In this document: piece after piece, positions 8,067 to 17,513 of the stretch | Layout of the letters: each line of letters begins with the position of its first letter | Position numbering within the stretch: position 1 is the stretch's first letter | Source of the DNA: Acetobacter farinalis | Lineage (GTDB): Bacteria; Pseudomonadota; Alphaproteobacteria; Acetobacterales; Acetobacteraceae | NCBI RefSeq assembly: GCF_026240015.1 | Contig: NZ_JAPIUX010000008.1 | Coordinates: forward strand, 1 to 64,000 | Reading direction: 5' to 3' | Length of the DNA: 64,000 nucleotides | Notes under the pieces: generated by a model | Told to the model about the DNA's origin: nothing | Database searches by the model: none | The model's input: the letters and a program-made list of their open reading frames with translations, nothing else | Made by a program: the position numbers and the translations under genes

Positions 8067-10232
8067 TCAGGTCCGGTTCATGGTCGAATGGGTCTTGGTT
8101 CTCTTCATATCCTGTCGGGGCAATCCCGCCAAGCGTCTGCTTGCGCTCTCGGCGGGCCGGGGGCGCAGGGGGGCGTGGTCCTGAAGCAGGAAGCCGCCTT
8201 TTTTCAGGGCTTCCAGAACGAGTTTTACCATATGCGGTGGCAGATACGCGTAATGGGCTTCAATCCGTGCGGCGGTCAGGTCCGGTTGCAGCAGGCAGAG
8301 GCGCTCGGCATATTCCTCAGCCAGATCATGCTGGTCGAGAGCAGAGGCCGCAGCCAGGGCCGGCAGCAGGATGGCGGTGCGATTCGGGTTGGTAATCAGA
8401 ATGTTCCGGGCTTTTTCCAGTGCCAGCGTGTGCTGTCCGGCCAGAAAACAGGACAGGACCAGATTGGGGTCCGCGGCTGTCGTCATGGGCATGAACGGCA
8501 GCATGTTGAAAAAGTCCGTGTAGATGCGCGCGGCTGTTGTGGCATCGCCACCGGTCAGGGCGTGCAGCCCTTCCAGCAGAATAAACTGGCTGTCCCGCGG
8601 GTCCGGGGTTTCGGCTTCCATCTGCTGGAGCAGGGCAAGGGCTTCCTCCCGCCGCTGCATGTACAGCAGGCTGACGGCCAGAAGGAAGCGTGCGCTCATG
8701 CTGGTGGGGACGAGCGCGAGGTTCCGGCGCATCAGGTCAACAATAGGGACCATCAGGCTCGCCAGCGGGGTATCCCACTGCTCAAAGGCCTGAAGCAGCA
8801 GGTACTGGCCATGCACAAACAGGATGAACGCTTCCTCCGGGGCGCGTTTTTCCGCCTGATGCAGGAGTTCATCAATGGAATGCGCGATGGCCGGGTCATT
8901 CCGCAGGCTGAGGTTGAAGGCCCGCAGTGCCATGCCGATAGGAGCCAGTTCGGCCAGCGGCTTGCTGCCGAGCCTGCGGGATTCCGTCATCAGCAGGGTC
9001 CAGACCAGCACGGAAGAAATGCGGTTGGACAGGCGGATCAGCATATCCTGCGTGAAGGCCAGCCTGTAGCCCCAGACAATGGCCCCGTTCAGGCGGGTGT
9101 CAAAGGCTTGCAGGGTCAGGTGCGGTTTGCCGTCCTGCTGGGATGTCAGCGTGACGCTGAGGATAAAATCCGTATCCTTCTGCCGGAAAATTTCCAGATC
9201 TTCCGGTGTGGCGGACGGGAAGCGCTGCGGCAGCATGATGACATCAAGAATCTCGTGCCGCGCCATGGACAGGCACAGTTCATCCCGAAATTCTTCCGCA
9301 AGGCTGATCACGGCCTGATCTGTCACGTTGTCCGGGCAGGAGAGGAACACCAGGGTGCTGATATGTTTGCTGCCGTGCAGCGCCGCGCGCGCCGGGGGGG
9401 CGTGCTCGGGTTCCGCCGGGCTGGTGGTCTCTGCCCAACGGGGCAGCGCGCGGTCTTCCTGCCGGGAGACGAGGCGTGTGCCCTTGTAATGTGTGCTGCG
9501 GATTTCAGAAATCAGCCGCATGGTCTCTTCCCCCGGAGGGGCGCCAACGGTTTCCTGAAAGGCGCGGATGCAGGTTTCAGCGCTCAGCAGCGCCGCACCC
9601 TGCTCACCACACAGCGTTTCGGAGAAAATGCGTGCACGCCATGCGCCTTCATGCAGCGGCTCCATGCGCAGCAGGCGGCGGGCGGCTTCTCGTGCTGTCG
9701 TTGGTTCCGGCGTTGTGGCCAGCAGGGCCTCAAGCTGGTGCAGGATATGCTGGCGCAGGCGGGTGCGCTGCTCGGCCAGCCATACGCTGAAGGCCGGGTC
9801 CACGGCTGTCAGGTTTTCCAGCAGGGCCGCCGGGGCTTCGGGCAGATTCAGCACATTGCCGGGGGTGCTTGTCATGAAGCGTTCGGCATCCACACTGGTC
9901 AGCCCCGGCAGCAGCGCCAGAGACTGGCGCTGCACGTCCAGCACAGGCACGCCCAGCGGGCTGAGTGTTTCCTGCAGGCGGTGGATTTCCTGCCGGAGGG
10001 AGGCGCGGGCCTGCTCGGAAGATCTCTGGCTCCACAGCAGTTCCGCAAGCCGTGTCCGGGCGACGGGCCTCCGGTCAGACAGCGCGAGAATAGCCAGCAG
10101 TCCTTTGGTTTTCGTGCCGTTTGGGAGCAGCGAATCATCAGCAAGAGAGGTTACATCCATGTGGCCCAGAAGGCGCACGCGCAGGATGGCAGTTTCAGTC
10201 TTGTGAAACCCAGGTCTGTTTACAGTGGGCAT
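8067..10232 (-). CDS. SARP-type regulator with BTAD domain and TPR-like C-terminus
   Basis: A 721-residue cytoplasmic protein. Residues ~15-95 resemble an OmpR/SARP winged-helix DNA-binding domain (RLLGHMDV, KTKGLLAILALS, ELLWSQRSSEQARASLRQEIHRL). This is followed by a bacterial transcriptional activation domain of helical repeats (to ~260), then a long C-terminal region. Part of that region (ISTLVFLSCPDN, FRDELCLSMARHEILDV, DFILSVTLTSQ) resembles the adenylate-cyclase-like N-terminal module seen in such regulators, and the end is rich in TPR-like helices. No receiver domain or transmembrane segment is seen. The target genes are unknown. Such large SARP-like regulators are best known from actinobacteria but also occur in alphaproteobacteria. 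Confidence 0.75.
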   Translation of the reverse strand: MPTVNRPGFHKTETAILRVRLLGHMDVTSLADDSLLPNGTKTKGLLAILALSDRRPVARTRLAELLWSQRSSEQARASLRQEIHRLQETLSPLGVPVLDVQRQSLALLPGLTSVDAERFMTSTPGNVLNLPEAPAALLENLTAVDPAFSVWLAEQRTRLRQHILHQLEALLATTPEPTTAREAARRLLRMEPLHEGAWRARIFSETLCGEQGAALLSAETCIRAFQETVGAPPGEETMRLISEIRSTHYKGTRLVSRQEDRALPRWAETTSPAEPEHAPPARAALHGSKHISTLVFLSCPDNVTDQAVISLAEEFRDELCLSMARHEILDVIMLPQRFPSATPEDLEIFRQKDTDFILSVTLTSQQDGKPHLTLQAFDTRLNGAIVWGYRLAFTQDMLIRLSNRISSVLVWTLLMTESRRLGSKPLAELAPIGMALRAFNLSLRNDPAIAHSIDELLHQAEKRAPEEAFILFVHGQYLLLQAFEQWDTPLASLMVPIVDLMRRNLALVPTSMSARFLLAVSLLYMQRREEALALLQQMEAETPDPRDSQFILLEGLHALTGGDATTAARIYTDFFNMLPFMPMTTAADPNLVLSCFLAGQHTLALEKARNILITNPNRTAILLPALAAASALDQHDLAEEYAERLCLLQPDLTAARIEAHYAYLPPHMVKLVLEALKKGGFLLQDHAPLRPRPAESASRRLAGLPRQDMKRTKTHSTMNRT

Positions 10233-10371
10233 GAGTCACGGTGTCCGTTATTTATAAACGCGTTATGCAAGAGTTATCCGTGGTAATGTCGGCCGATTGT
10301 GGCCGCGTTAAGGTATGCTTTACAGGAAATATAGTCCTATAAGAAAAACCTTAACAAGGAATAGAAAAAAA

Positions 10372-11430
10372 TTACTGATCAACAACCAGTATACAGGCCA
10401 GGCCTTGCTGGCGGAGCTGTGAGCAGATTGGCCCTGTCTGCGTGACGGAAAGGCCAGCCAGCCGTGTGCGCCAGACCTGGCGGCCATCGGCGGCGGAGAT
10501 CAGTTCAATGCGGTTGACGGCACTGGCCAGACTGTCGGAGGACTGTCTGGCAAGGGCTGCGGCCTGCATGGCGCGTTCCTGTGTGGAGAATGCGCCAATC
10601 TGGATCATGGCGTTCCCGCCTGTGTCCTGCTGCCAGAGTGTGGCGGCGGCAGGCGCCTGATAAGGTGTCTGCTCAGCGGCGGTTGCCACGGCTGGCGCTG
10701 TCAGGTCCGGGTCTGTCCCGGCTGCGGAGGAAACGGCGATGCCTTCTTCATCCACCCCGGAAGGGGCGGGCAGGGCAGGAGAGTCGGGCGCGCTCCCTGA
10801 TACATTTTCAGGCACCTGCGGGGCGGCAGGAAGGGCGGGGGCCGGGCTGTACGCCATTTCGGTGGTGCGCAGGGTGGCCGGAACAGGGTCATTCAGATGC
10901 GGGCGGACAGACGCCAGATAGGTCCGCGCATAGGAAGGCAGGGAGGCCTTCCCTCTGCGGTGGTTTTCCGCGCATTGTGGCCCGCAGCTATAGGCCACCA
11001 GAAAATTGGGGGAGCCGAAGCGCTCATACAGTTCCCGGATATAGGCGCTGCCCGCCATGATGTTGTCATGCGGGTTATAGGGGTTTGAGCCCAGATGGTA
11101 GCGCCTTGCCAGTTCCCGGTAGGTATCAGGTTTAATCTGCATCAGCCCCACCGCCCCATGAATGGAGCGGGTCAGCCGGCCATGCATATATTGGTGCCCG
11201 CCCGATTCCTGCTGCATCACCGCCCGTATCCATGCCTGAGGGATGGCAAAGCGTGTCGAGGCTTCCTGAATATAGGGGCTCCATTGGTTGACGGCGGCAC
11301 CGGGTGGCGCGGAGGGCTGGCGGGCTGGCCCCGCGCAGGCGGCAAGCGTTGCCAGACCGCCCAGACACAGCGCGGGAAGCGCTCGCTTTTTCTGCCGGGA
11401 GGACCTGCGGTGCTGAGAAATCGGAACCAT
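10372..11430 (-). CDS. lytic transglycosylase (SLT domain) with C-terminal SPOR domain
   Basis: An exported murein hydrolase. From the ATG at 11430 the 352-residue protein begins with a basic stretch, a hydrophobic segment and a lipobox LAAC. The SLT domain follows: IPQAWIRAVMQQESGG, where E is the catalytic glutamate, then GAVGLMQIKPDT and NIMAGSAYIRELYERFG. A Pro/Ala linker leads to a C-terminal SPOR domain (IQIGAFSTQERAMQAA to CILVVDQ), which binds denuded glycan at the septum. The frame is open to an ATG at 11586, but 11430 gives a clean lipoprotein signal, so I chose it. An ATG at 11469 is an alternative. Confidence 0.88.
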   Translation of the reverse strand: MVPISQHRRSSRQKKRALPALCLGGLATLAACAGPARQPSAPPGAAVNQWSPYIQEASTRFAIPQAWIRAVMQQESGGHQYMHGRLTRSIHGAVGLMQIKPDTYRELARRYHLGSNPYNPHDNIMAGSAYIRELYERFGSPNFLVAYSCGPQCAENHRRGKASLPSYARTYLASVRPHLNDPVPATLRTTEMAYSPAPALPAAPQVPENVSGSAPDSPALPAPSGVDEEGIAVSSAAGTDPDLTAPAVATAAEQTPYQAPAAATLWQQDTGGNAMIQIGAFSTQERAMQAAALARQSSDSLASAVNRIELISAADGRQVWRTRLAGLSVTQTGPICSQLRQQGLACILVVDQ

Positions 11431-11524
11431 GGCGGCATGGTGCCCCTGCTGAAAGCCGGATGCAATCATAACATGAGCAGATCGGGGCATTGTGACCTGA
11501 AAACAGGGCGGCCGGCAGCAGTAA

Positions 11525-11773
11525 TCAGCGTGACCTGTGGCCGTTTTTTCTCTCGCTGTTCTGGTGGATATTGTGGGCAATCTCACGCATCAGGTCCGGG
11601 TTGGTGCGCCTGATCTGCCCCGCCCGCAAAATGCTGGCAGCGGTATTGCTGGGCGTGGTTTCCCATTTTTCCAGAAATTTCAGATCGGAAAGGCTCTCCC
11701 GCCCATGGCGGCGCAGGGCACGGCGGGCGGCGGTGGTGCGTATTGTCAGAGCAAGTTCCGTCTTCATGAGCAT
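11525..11773 (-). CDS. small protein of unknown function
   Basis: An 82-residue basic, Arg-rich protein with no signal peptide. Its ATG has an AGGA eight bases upstream, a good ribosome binding site, which is the main reason to accept it. The middle (LSDLKFLEKWETTPSNTAASIL) looks helical. No family is recognised. It ends about 95 nt before the transglycosylase start at 11430 on the same strand. Confidence 0.4.
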   Translation of the reverse strand: MLMKTELALTIRTTAARRALRRHGRESLSDLKFLEKWETTPSNTAASILRAGQIRRTNPDLMREIAHNIHQNSERKNGHRSR

Positions 11774-12083
11774 AGTCTGGGTCCTGTGAGCTGTCTTGTC
11801 GTGCTGCAGGCTGCGTCTGGCAACCGCTTCCCCGGGCGTTCGGGCACGGCCTCCTTACAAAAGGATGGTGCGCCGAAGAGGTCCTGATGGACCGGTGTGC
11901 GGAGGCACGAGAGGACGTATAATGTCCGTAAGACATGGAAGATTAGGGGTCTTGGTTGTCACTTTACTGTTATTGCGAGGGCTTTAACGCCCAACAATGT
12001 GTCATTTTAAAGAAAGCACTTAAAAAAATGATGAAGATTGAAGAGGAGTGTGAAGCCTTTTCCTGCTCTTCTTCGCGCGAGAC
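11774..12083. other. intergenic region, no gene seen
   Basis: About 310 bases between the small gene at 11525-11773 and the DciA-like gene, both on the minus strand. The part next to 12083 is AT-rich (12001-12045), consistent with the end of one transcript and the promoter of the next. No clear terminator hairpin with a U tract, and no RNA gene, could be identified. Confidence 0.5.
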
Positions 12084-12587
12084 TTAAGCTCCCGTCTTTT
12101 TCTGCTCGATATGTGCCCCGAGAGATTCGAGAGCAGCCCGCAGGGGGCCATCTTCCATGTCCGGCAGATGGCACGGGCGCGTGGTGGGTTTCGGGGTGCG
12201 GCGTGCCGCCATGCGTTGCCCGGCGGCGGGGTCCTGCACAAACCGCAGGCGCGCGACCAGAGCCTGCCCGCACCATGTATTGATGCGGGAAATCAGGGCC
12301 TCTGAGAGATGTTGCAGCTCCATGGCCACAGGCCCCGCACAGGCAATGGTCAGGGTGCCGGTGGAGAGCTTGCGCGGAGTGGTGACAGCCGCATGGGCCG
12401 GCCCGACGATATCCGCCCAGTCCGTAAAAAGCTGCACACCGGCCGGAGAGCGTTTCTTGAAAGCGGGGGCTGTCACATTCGGCAGCAGGGCGGCCAGACT
12501 GCGGGCTGTCATGGCGCGGCGGGGTGGAGCCGGTGGCGCTTCAGCCTTGCGCCCGGTTGTCTTGCCGGAGGGACTCTCCTTCGTCAT
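12084..12587 (-). CDS. DUF721/DciA-family protein
   Basis: A 167-residue protein. The region PAFKKRSPAGVQLFTDWADIVGPAHAAVTTPRKLSTGTLTIAC, ending in MELQHLSEALISRINTWCG, has the DUF721 layout; DciA members help load the replicative helicase. I place the start at the ATG at 12587, which begins MTKESPSG, rather than the upstream ATG at 12719 that would overlap mutY. It is divergent from mutY with only about 10 nt between start codons, so the two promoters must overlap the opposite genes or lie within them. The family call rests on pattern only. Confidence 0.7.
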   Translation of the reverse strand: MTKESPSGKTTGRKAEAPPAPPRRAMTARSLAALLPNVTAPAFKKRSPAGVQLFTDWADIVGPAHAAVTTPRKLSTGTLTIACAGPVAMELQHLSEALISRINTWCGQALVARLRFVQDPAAGQRMAARRTPKPTTRPCHLPDMEDGPLRAALESLGAHIEQKKTGA

Positions 12588-12597
12588 AACACTCTCC

Positions 12598-13656
12598 GTG
12601 AAAAAACCATCCGCCCGCCTCCTGCTTGACTGGTATGACAGACATCGCCGCTCCCTGCCATGGCGGGCCGAGGCGGAGGGGTGTGCTGAGCCATACCCTG
12701 TCTGGCTGAGTGAAATCATGCTTCAGCAGACAACGGTGAAGGCGGTTGGCCCCTATTACCACCGTTTTCTGGAAAAGTTTCCTACCGTGCAGGCGCTGGC
12801 GGCGGCGGAGCGGGATGATGTGCTCTCCGCATGGGCCGGGCTGGGCTATTATTCCCGGGCGCGTAACCTGCATGCCTGCGCGCAGCAGGTGGTGGCGCTG
12901 GGGGGCTTCCCGCAGGATGTTGCGGGCCTGCGCGCCCTGCCGGGCGTGGGCGCCTATACGGCGGCGGCCATTGCGGCCATTGCGTTTGGCGTGCCCGTTG
13001 TGCCGGTGGATGGCAATGTGGAGCGTATTACCGCCCGCCTCTTTGCGGTGGAAGAGCCTCTGCCCGCCTCCCGCAAGACACTGGCCAGACTGGCCGAAGG
13101 GTTGAATGACAGCCCGGAAGCGCAGGCGCGCCCGTCTGACTTTGCGCAGGCACTGTTTGATCTGGGGGCTTCCCTGTGTTCCCCGCGTGCCCCGGCCTGC
13201 GGCCTGTGCCCGTGGCGGGAGAGCTGTGCGGCACACAAGGCCGGTATTGCGGCCACTCTTCCGCGCAAGGCCCCTAAAGTGGCGCGGCCTGTGCGATACG
13301 GCGCGCATTTTCTGGCGCTGGATGCGGCCGAGCAGATACTGCTGCGCAAGCGGCCCGAAACCGGCCTGCTGGCCGCCATGACGGAACTGCCCGGCACGGA
13401 CTGGCGTGCGGACCCGTGGCCGGAAGCCGAGGCTTTGTCACAGGCCCCGCTCACAGCGGACTGGCAGGCCTGCGGTGTGGTCCGGCATGTCTTTACGCAT
13501 TTTACACTTGAGGTGACGGTGTATGCCGCACGGGTGCGGCACTTTTCCAATCAGGCTGCGCAGGCGGGGTTTCTGGCCCCGGCCAGCGGGGTTGGGGGGC
13601 TTGCGTTGCCCTCTGTCATGCTCAAGTGCATAAGGCTTGGACTCAAGGCGCTGTAA
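12598..13656 (+). CDS. mutY: A/G-specific adenine DNA glycosylase
   Basis: MutY removes adenine mispaired with 8-oxoguanine. Motifs include IMLQQTTVKAV, the helix-hairpin-helix LRALPGVGAYTAAAI followed by the catalytic-Asp segment VPVDGNVERI, and a [4Fe-4S] motif C-X6-C-X2-C-X5-C (CSPRAPACGLCPWRESC). A C-terminal NUDIX-like 8-oxoG recognition domain follows (LLAAMTELPGTDW). I place the start at the GTG at 12598, since the frame upstream runs through the DciA gene on the other strand; the ribosome binding site is poor. The hemH start follows after 8 nt. Confidence 0.93.
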   Translation: MKKPSARLLLDWYDRHRRSLPWRAEAEGCAEPYPVWLSEIMLQQTTVKAVGPYYHRFLEKFPTVQALAAAERDDVLSAWAGLGYYSRARNLHACAQQVVALGGFPQDVAGLRALPGVGAYTAAAIAAIAFGVPVVPVDGNVERITARLFAVEEPLPASRKTLARLAEGLNDSPEAQARPSDFAQALFDLGASLCSPRAPACGLCPWRESCAAHKAGIAATLPRKAPKVARPVRYGAHFLALDAAEQILLRKRPETGLLAAMTELPGTDWRADPWPEAEALSQAPLTADWQACGVVRHVFTHFTLEVTVYAARVRHFSNQAAQAGFLAPASGVGGLALPSVMLKCIRLGLKAL

Positions 13657-13664
13657 GAGGTCTC

Positions 13665-14702
13665 ATGGTCTTCCACCACATTCCCCCCCGCAAGCATCCG
13701 ACTGGTAAAGCGCGGTATGAAGGCCGCCCCGGGATCCTGCTGCTTAATCTGGGCACGCCGGAGGATACCGGGTATCGGGCCGTGCGCCGCTATCTTTCCG
13801 AATTCCTGTCCGACCGGAGGGTGATTGAAGGCTCTCCGCTGCTCTGGCAGCCCATCCTTCAGGGGGTGGTGCTGACAGTCCGCCCCGGCAAGAGTGGCAA
13901 GGCGTACGCGCGCATCTGGGACAAGTCGAACAATGAAAGCCCCTTGCGCGGCTATACGCGCCGGCAGGCCGACGGGCTGAGGGCACGGTTTGAAGCGGAT
14001 GATGTCCCGGTTGTCTGGGGCATGCGCTACGGGACGCCCTCTGTGGCATCAGGCGTGCGGGAACTGCTGGAGCTGGGGTGTGACCGTATTCTGGCCATGC
14101 CGCTTTACCCGCAATACAGCGCCACCACCACGGCTACGGCCAATGACCAGCTTTTCCGTGCGCTGATGAAACTGCGCAACCAGCCCGCCGTCCGCACGCT
14201 TCCGCCTTTCCCGGACAATGCCAGCTATATCGCGGCGCTGGCCGGTTCCGTGCGCAAGGCTCTGGCCACTTTGGACACACCGCCACAGATGCTGGTGGCC
14301 TCGTTCCACGGGCTGCCGAAAGACTATGTGGACAAAGGCGATTCCTACCTCGCGGAGTGCCAGCGGACCGTCAAGGCCCTGCGCGAGGCACTGGGGATGG
14401 ATGAGCAGACCCTGCCGCTCACGTTCCAATCGCGCTTTGGCCCAACCAAATGGCTGGAACCGTATACGGCTCCGTTTATTGCTGCCCTGCCAGCGCGGGG
14501 CGTGAAGCGCATTGCTGTCATCACGCCGGGCTTCATCACGGACTGCATTGAAACGCTGGATGAAATTGGCAACGAAGTCTGTGAAGATTTCATCAAGGCG
14601 GGAGGGGAGGAATTTACCCTCATCCCCTGCCTGAATGACAGTGCGGAAGCCGTGACGGTGCTGGAGCAACTCGCCCGGAATGAACTGGCGGGCTGGCTGT
14701 AA
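13665..14702 (+). CDS. hemH: ferrochelatase
   Basis: HemH inserts Fe2+ into protoporphyrin IX, the last step of heme synthesis. The 345-residue protein has GILLLNLGTPE at the start, the RYLSEFLSDRRVIE segment, PLYPQYSATTT, SFHGLPKDYVDKGD with the conserved active-site His, LTFQSRFGPTKWLEPYT, and a C-terminal ITPGFITDCIETLDEI with the conserved Glu. The ATG at 13665 has AGAGG six bases upstream and follows the mutY stop by 8 nt, so the two are probably co-transcribed. Heme is needed for the membrane dehydrogenases and oxidases of acetic acid bacteria. Confidence 0.97.
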   Translation: MVFHHIPPRKHPTGKARYEGRPGILLLNLGTPEDTGYRAVRRYLSEFLSDRRVIEGSPLLWQPILQGVVLTVRPGKSGKAYARIWDKSNNESPLRGYTRRQADGLRARFEADDVPVVWGMRYGTPSVASGVRELLELGCDRILAMPLYPQYSATTTATANDQLFRALMKLRNQPAVRTLPPFPDNASYIAALAGSVRKALATLDTPPQMLVASFHGLPKDYVDKGDSYLAECQRTVKALREALGMDEQTLPLTFQSRFGPTKWLEPYTAPFIAALPARGVKRIAVITPGFITDCIETLDEIGNEVCEDFIKAGGEEFTLIPCLNDSAEAVTVLEQLARNELAGWL

Positions 14703-14711
14703 GCGGCGGCG

Positions 14712-15563
14712 TCACGCCGTCCGGCGTGGCGGCTTGAGGGTGGGGCGGTCTGTCTTCGCCGGGTAGAGGCACGGCTCGCTGGCGGCACAGCGCCAGCATT
14801 CCGGCTTGCGCGCCTTGCACACGTAGCGGCCCTGCAGGATCAGCCAGTGGTGGGAGTCGCGGATCATGTCTGCGGGAATGCGCCGCTCCAGAGCGGCTTC
14901 CACCGCTTCCACCGTTTTGCCGCGCCCAAGGCCCGTGCGGTTGGCCAGCCGGAACACATGCGTATCCACCGGCACGGTCGGCTGGTGAAACGCCACATTC
15001 AGCACCACATTGGCCGTCTTGCGGCCCACACCGGCCAGAGCTTCCAGCGCCTCGCGCGTGCCGGGCACCTCGCCGTTATGGTGCTCCAGCATCTGGCGGG
15101 AGAGTTCCACCACGTTTTTCGCCTTGTTGCGCCACAGGCCGATGGTGCGGATCAACGCCGCCACGCCCTCTTCCCCCAGCGCCACCATGGCCGCGGGGGT
15201 GGGGGCGGCGGCAAACAGGGCGGGGGTGACACGGTTGACGGAGGCGTCCGTCGCCTGCGCGGAGAGCACCACGGCAATCAGCAGAGTGAAGGGCGAGCTG
15301 TAGTGCAGCTCGGTTTCCGCATCCGGCCAGGCCCGCGCTAAGTCGCTCAGAAACTGGAGAATTTCGGGCGGTGTCATGTCCCGCGGGGCGATGGCCTTGC
15401 TGTCTGCTGTGGTGGCAGCCTCGGTGGGTGCCTTGCGAGGGGCCTTGCGGGGGGGCTCAGGGGGCGCTTCCGGGTGCACCGGTTTTGCGGTGCGGCGTTT
15501 GGGGGCGGGGGGTTTTGCGGGTTTTGCCGCTGCTCTGGCAGGGGCGCGAGTCTGTCTGGCCAT
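14712..15563 (-). CDS. nth: endonuclease III
   Basis: A bifunctional DNA glycosylase/AP lyase for oxidised pyrimidines. The core (residues ~65-275) has LIAVVLSAQATDASVN, the helix-hairpin-helix LEALAGVGRKTANVVLN with catalytic Lys, VDTHVFRLANRTGL with catalytic Asp, and a C-terminal [4Fe-4S] motif (C-X6-C-X2-C-X5-C pattern in CKARKPECWRCAASEPC). The first ~60 residues are a Pro/Ala/Lys-rich extension not found in most Nth proteins. The ATG at 15563 lacks a clear ribosome binding site, and an internal ATG before TPPEILQ is possible. It converges on hemH with 9 nt between stops. Confidence 0.95.
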   Translation of the reverse strand: MARQTRAPARAAAKPAKPPAPKRRTAKPVHPEAPPEPPRKAPRKAPTEAATTADSKAIAPRDMTPPEILQFLSDLARAWPDAETELHYSSPFTLLIAVVLSAQATDASVNRVTPALFAAAPTPAAMVALGEEGVAALIRTIGLWRNKAKNVVELSRQMLEHHNGEVPGTREALEALAGVGRKTANVVLNVAFHQPTVPVDTHVFRLANRTGLGRGKTVEAVEAALERRIPADMIRDSHHWLILQGRYVCKARKPECWRCAASEPCLYPAKTDRPTLKPPRRTA

Positions 15564-15719
15564 AGGAAATTTCTACCGTGCGGGGCGTGCCTGCGTCTAT
15601 CTCCGGGCGGCAGGAAAGGAGGCGGGTTATTTGCCAAATACCGGGGTGCGCGATACAGATGGACGAGTAGCCCTCAGCCGGGGCTGGCCAAATCCCTTCC
15701 TTATTTTCGGATTTTTCTG

Positions 15720-17513
15720 ATGCCGTCCTCCTCTTCCGACGCGGGTCGTGCCGCGCGGGGGCCAAACCTGTTTGTTGATGTCCTGAAGTTTGTCATGCGC
15801 CGCTGGCTGGAATTTCCCCGCCCGCTGGCGGTGACTCTTGCCGGGGTGATGCTCGCGACCGTGCTGGATGTGCTGATGCCCGTTCTGGCCGGGCGTCTGG
15901 TGTCCGATGTGGCGCAACCTGCGGCGGATTCCGGCCTGAGTCGTGATGCGCTGTGGATGCTGGCCGGCATGGCGGCCTGCGGTATCGGGAACGTGCTGGG
16001 CAAGCGTGCGGCCTATCTGGGCATTACGCATCTGAGCACGCGGGTCATGCAGAAAATTGCCGTTCAGGCGTTTGCCCATGTCCAGCGGCTTTCAACGGAC
16101 TGGCATGCCAACACCTTCGCAGGCTCCACCGTGCGGCGGCTGACGCGCGGCATGTGGGCGGTGGACATGCTGGATGACACACTCCTGCTGATGCTCATTC
16201 CCGAAGTCTGCCTGCTGCTGCTCACCACGGTGGTTCTGGCATGGCACTGGCTGTTTATGGGGCTGCTGCTGGGCGTGCTTTCCGTGGTGTTTATCACCTG
16301 TTCCAGCCTGCTCACGCTGCGCTACGTGGCCCCCTCCGCCCGGGAGGCCAACCAGTGGGACAGCAAGATGGGGGCTGCTCTTGCGGATTCCATCACCTGC
16401 AATGCCGTGGTGAAGGCTTTTGGTGCGGAAGAGCGGGAAGAAGCGCGGCTGATGCAGGTTGTGTCCGAATGGAAGAAGCAGACCTGCCACACATGGACAC
16501 GCGGCACCAACAGCGCGACCATTCAGAACCTGATGGTTACAGCCCTGCGGCTTGTGCTGGCCGGAGCCGCTGTCTGGCTGTGGCTGGGCGGCAAGGCCGG
16601 GCCGGGGGATCTGGCTTATGTTCTGACCATGACCTTTCTGGTGCAGGGCTACCTGCGCGATATTGGCCAGCAGGTGTCCGTTGTGCAGCGCTCCGTGAAT
16701 GAGATGGAAGAGCTGATAGCCCTGTGGCGCACGGAACCGGGCGTGAAAGACCTGCCCGTTGTGCAGCCGTTTGCTATCCGCGAAGGCGAGATCCGGTTCG
16801 AGCATGTGTCCTTCCAGTATCCCGGACAGGCGCGGCCCATTTTTTCCGATCTCACCCTGAGCATTGCACCGGGCAGCCGTGTGGGCTTGGTCGGGCCGTC
16901 CGGCTCGGGAAAATCCACCTTCACAAAGCTGCTTCAGCGGCTTTATCCGCTGAATGGCGGGCGGATCCTGATTGATGGGGTGGATATCGCCACGGTCAGC
17001 CAGTCCCGCCTGCGGTCGGAAATTGCCATCGTGCAGCAGGAGCCCACGCTGTTTCATCGCAGTCTGGCGGAAAATATTGCCTATGGCCGCCCGGATGCCA
17101 CGCAGGCGGAAATAGAAGAAGCCGCCCGGCTGGCGAATGCCTCGGACTTTATCAGCCGCCTGCCGGAAGGCTACAACACGCTGGTGGGGGAACGCGGCGT
17201 GAAGCTTTCCGGGGGGGAACGCCAGCGTGTGGCCATTGCCCGTGCCTTTCTGGCGGATAACCCCATTCTGGTGCTGGATGAGGCAACGGCCAGCCTTGAT
17301 TCGGAATCCGAATCTCTGGTGCAGGACGCCATGCAGAGGTTGATGGAAGGCCGCACGGTAATTGTTATTGCGCACCGTCTGGCCACCGTGGTGGATCTGG
17401 ACCGGATTCTGGTGTTCGAGCGCGGGCAGGTGGTGGAAGATGCCTCGCATGCCGAACTCGTGCAGAAGCCGGACGGGCTGTACCGCAGGCTGTATGATCT
17501 TCAGGCCCTGTAA
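15720..17513 (+). CDS. ABC transporter, fused permease and ATPase (MsbA-like exporter)
   Basis: A 597-residue half-transporter. An N-terminal type IV ABC exporter transmembrane domain (about residues 25-330, roughly six hydrophobic helices) precedes a nucleotide-binding domain with Walker A GPSGSGKST, Q-loop IVQQEPTLF, signature LSGGERQR, Walker B ILVLDEAT and H-loop IAHRL. This fits a lipid or drug exporter of the MsbA/LmrA type; the substrate cannot be told. I take the ATG at 15720, since the upstream open frame runs antisense through nth. It stands alone. Confidence 0.88.
   Translation: MPSSSSDAGRAARGPNLFVDVLKFVMRRWLEFPRPLAVTLAGVMLATVLDVLMPVLAGRLVSDVAQPAADSGLSRDALWMLAGMAACGIGNVLGKRAAYLGITHLSTRVMQKIAVQAFAHVQRLSTDWHANTFAGSTVRRLTRGMWAVDMLDDTLLLMLIPEVCLLLLTTVVLAWHWLFMGLLLGVLSVVFITCSSLLTLRYVAPSAREANQWDSKMGAALADSITCNAVVKAFGAEEREEARLMQVVSEWKKQTCHTWTRGTNSATIQNLMVTALRLVLAGAAVWLWLGGKAGPGDLAYVLTMTFLVQGYLRDIGQQVSVVQRSVNEMEELIALWRTEPGVKDLPVVQPFAIREGEIRFEHVSFQYPGQARPIFSDLTLSIAPGSRVGLVGPSGSGKSTFTKLLQRLYPLNGGRILIDGVDIATVSQSRLRSEIAIVQQEPTLFHRSLAENIAYGRPDATQAEIEEAARLANASDFISRLPEGYNTLVGERGVKLSGGERQRVAIARAFLADNPILVLDEATASLDSESESLVQDAMQRLMEGRTVIVIAHRLATVVDLDRILVFERGQVVEDASHAELVQKPDGLYRRLYDLQAL

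Noticed and set aside
6924..10286. A 1,120-codon open frame on the + strand.
   Set aside because: It runs antisense through leuS, the DUF3576 gene and the SARP regulator, which have clear motifs; it is a GC-bias shadow.
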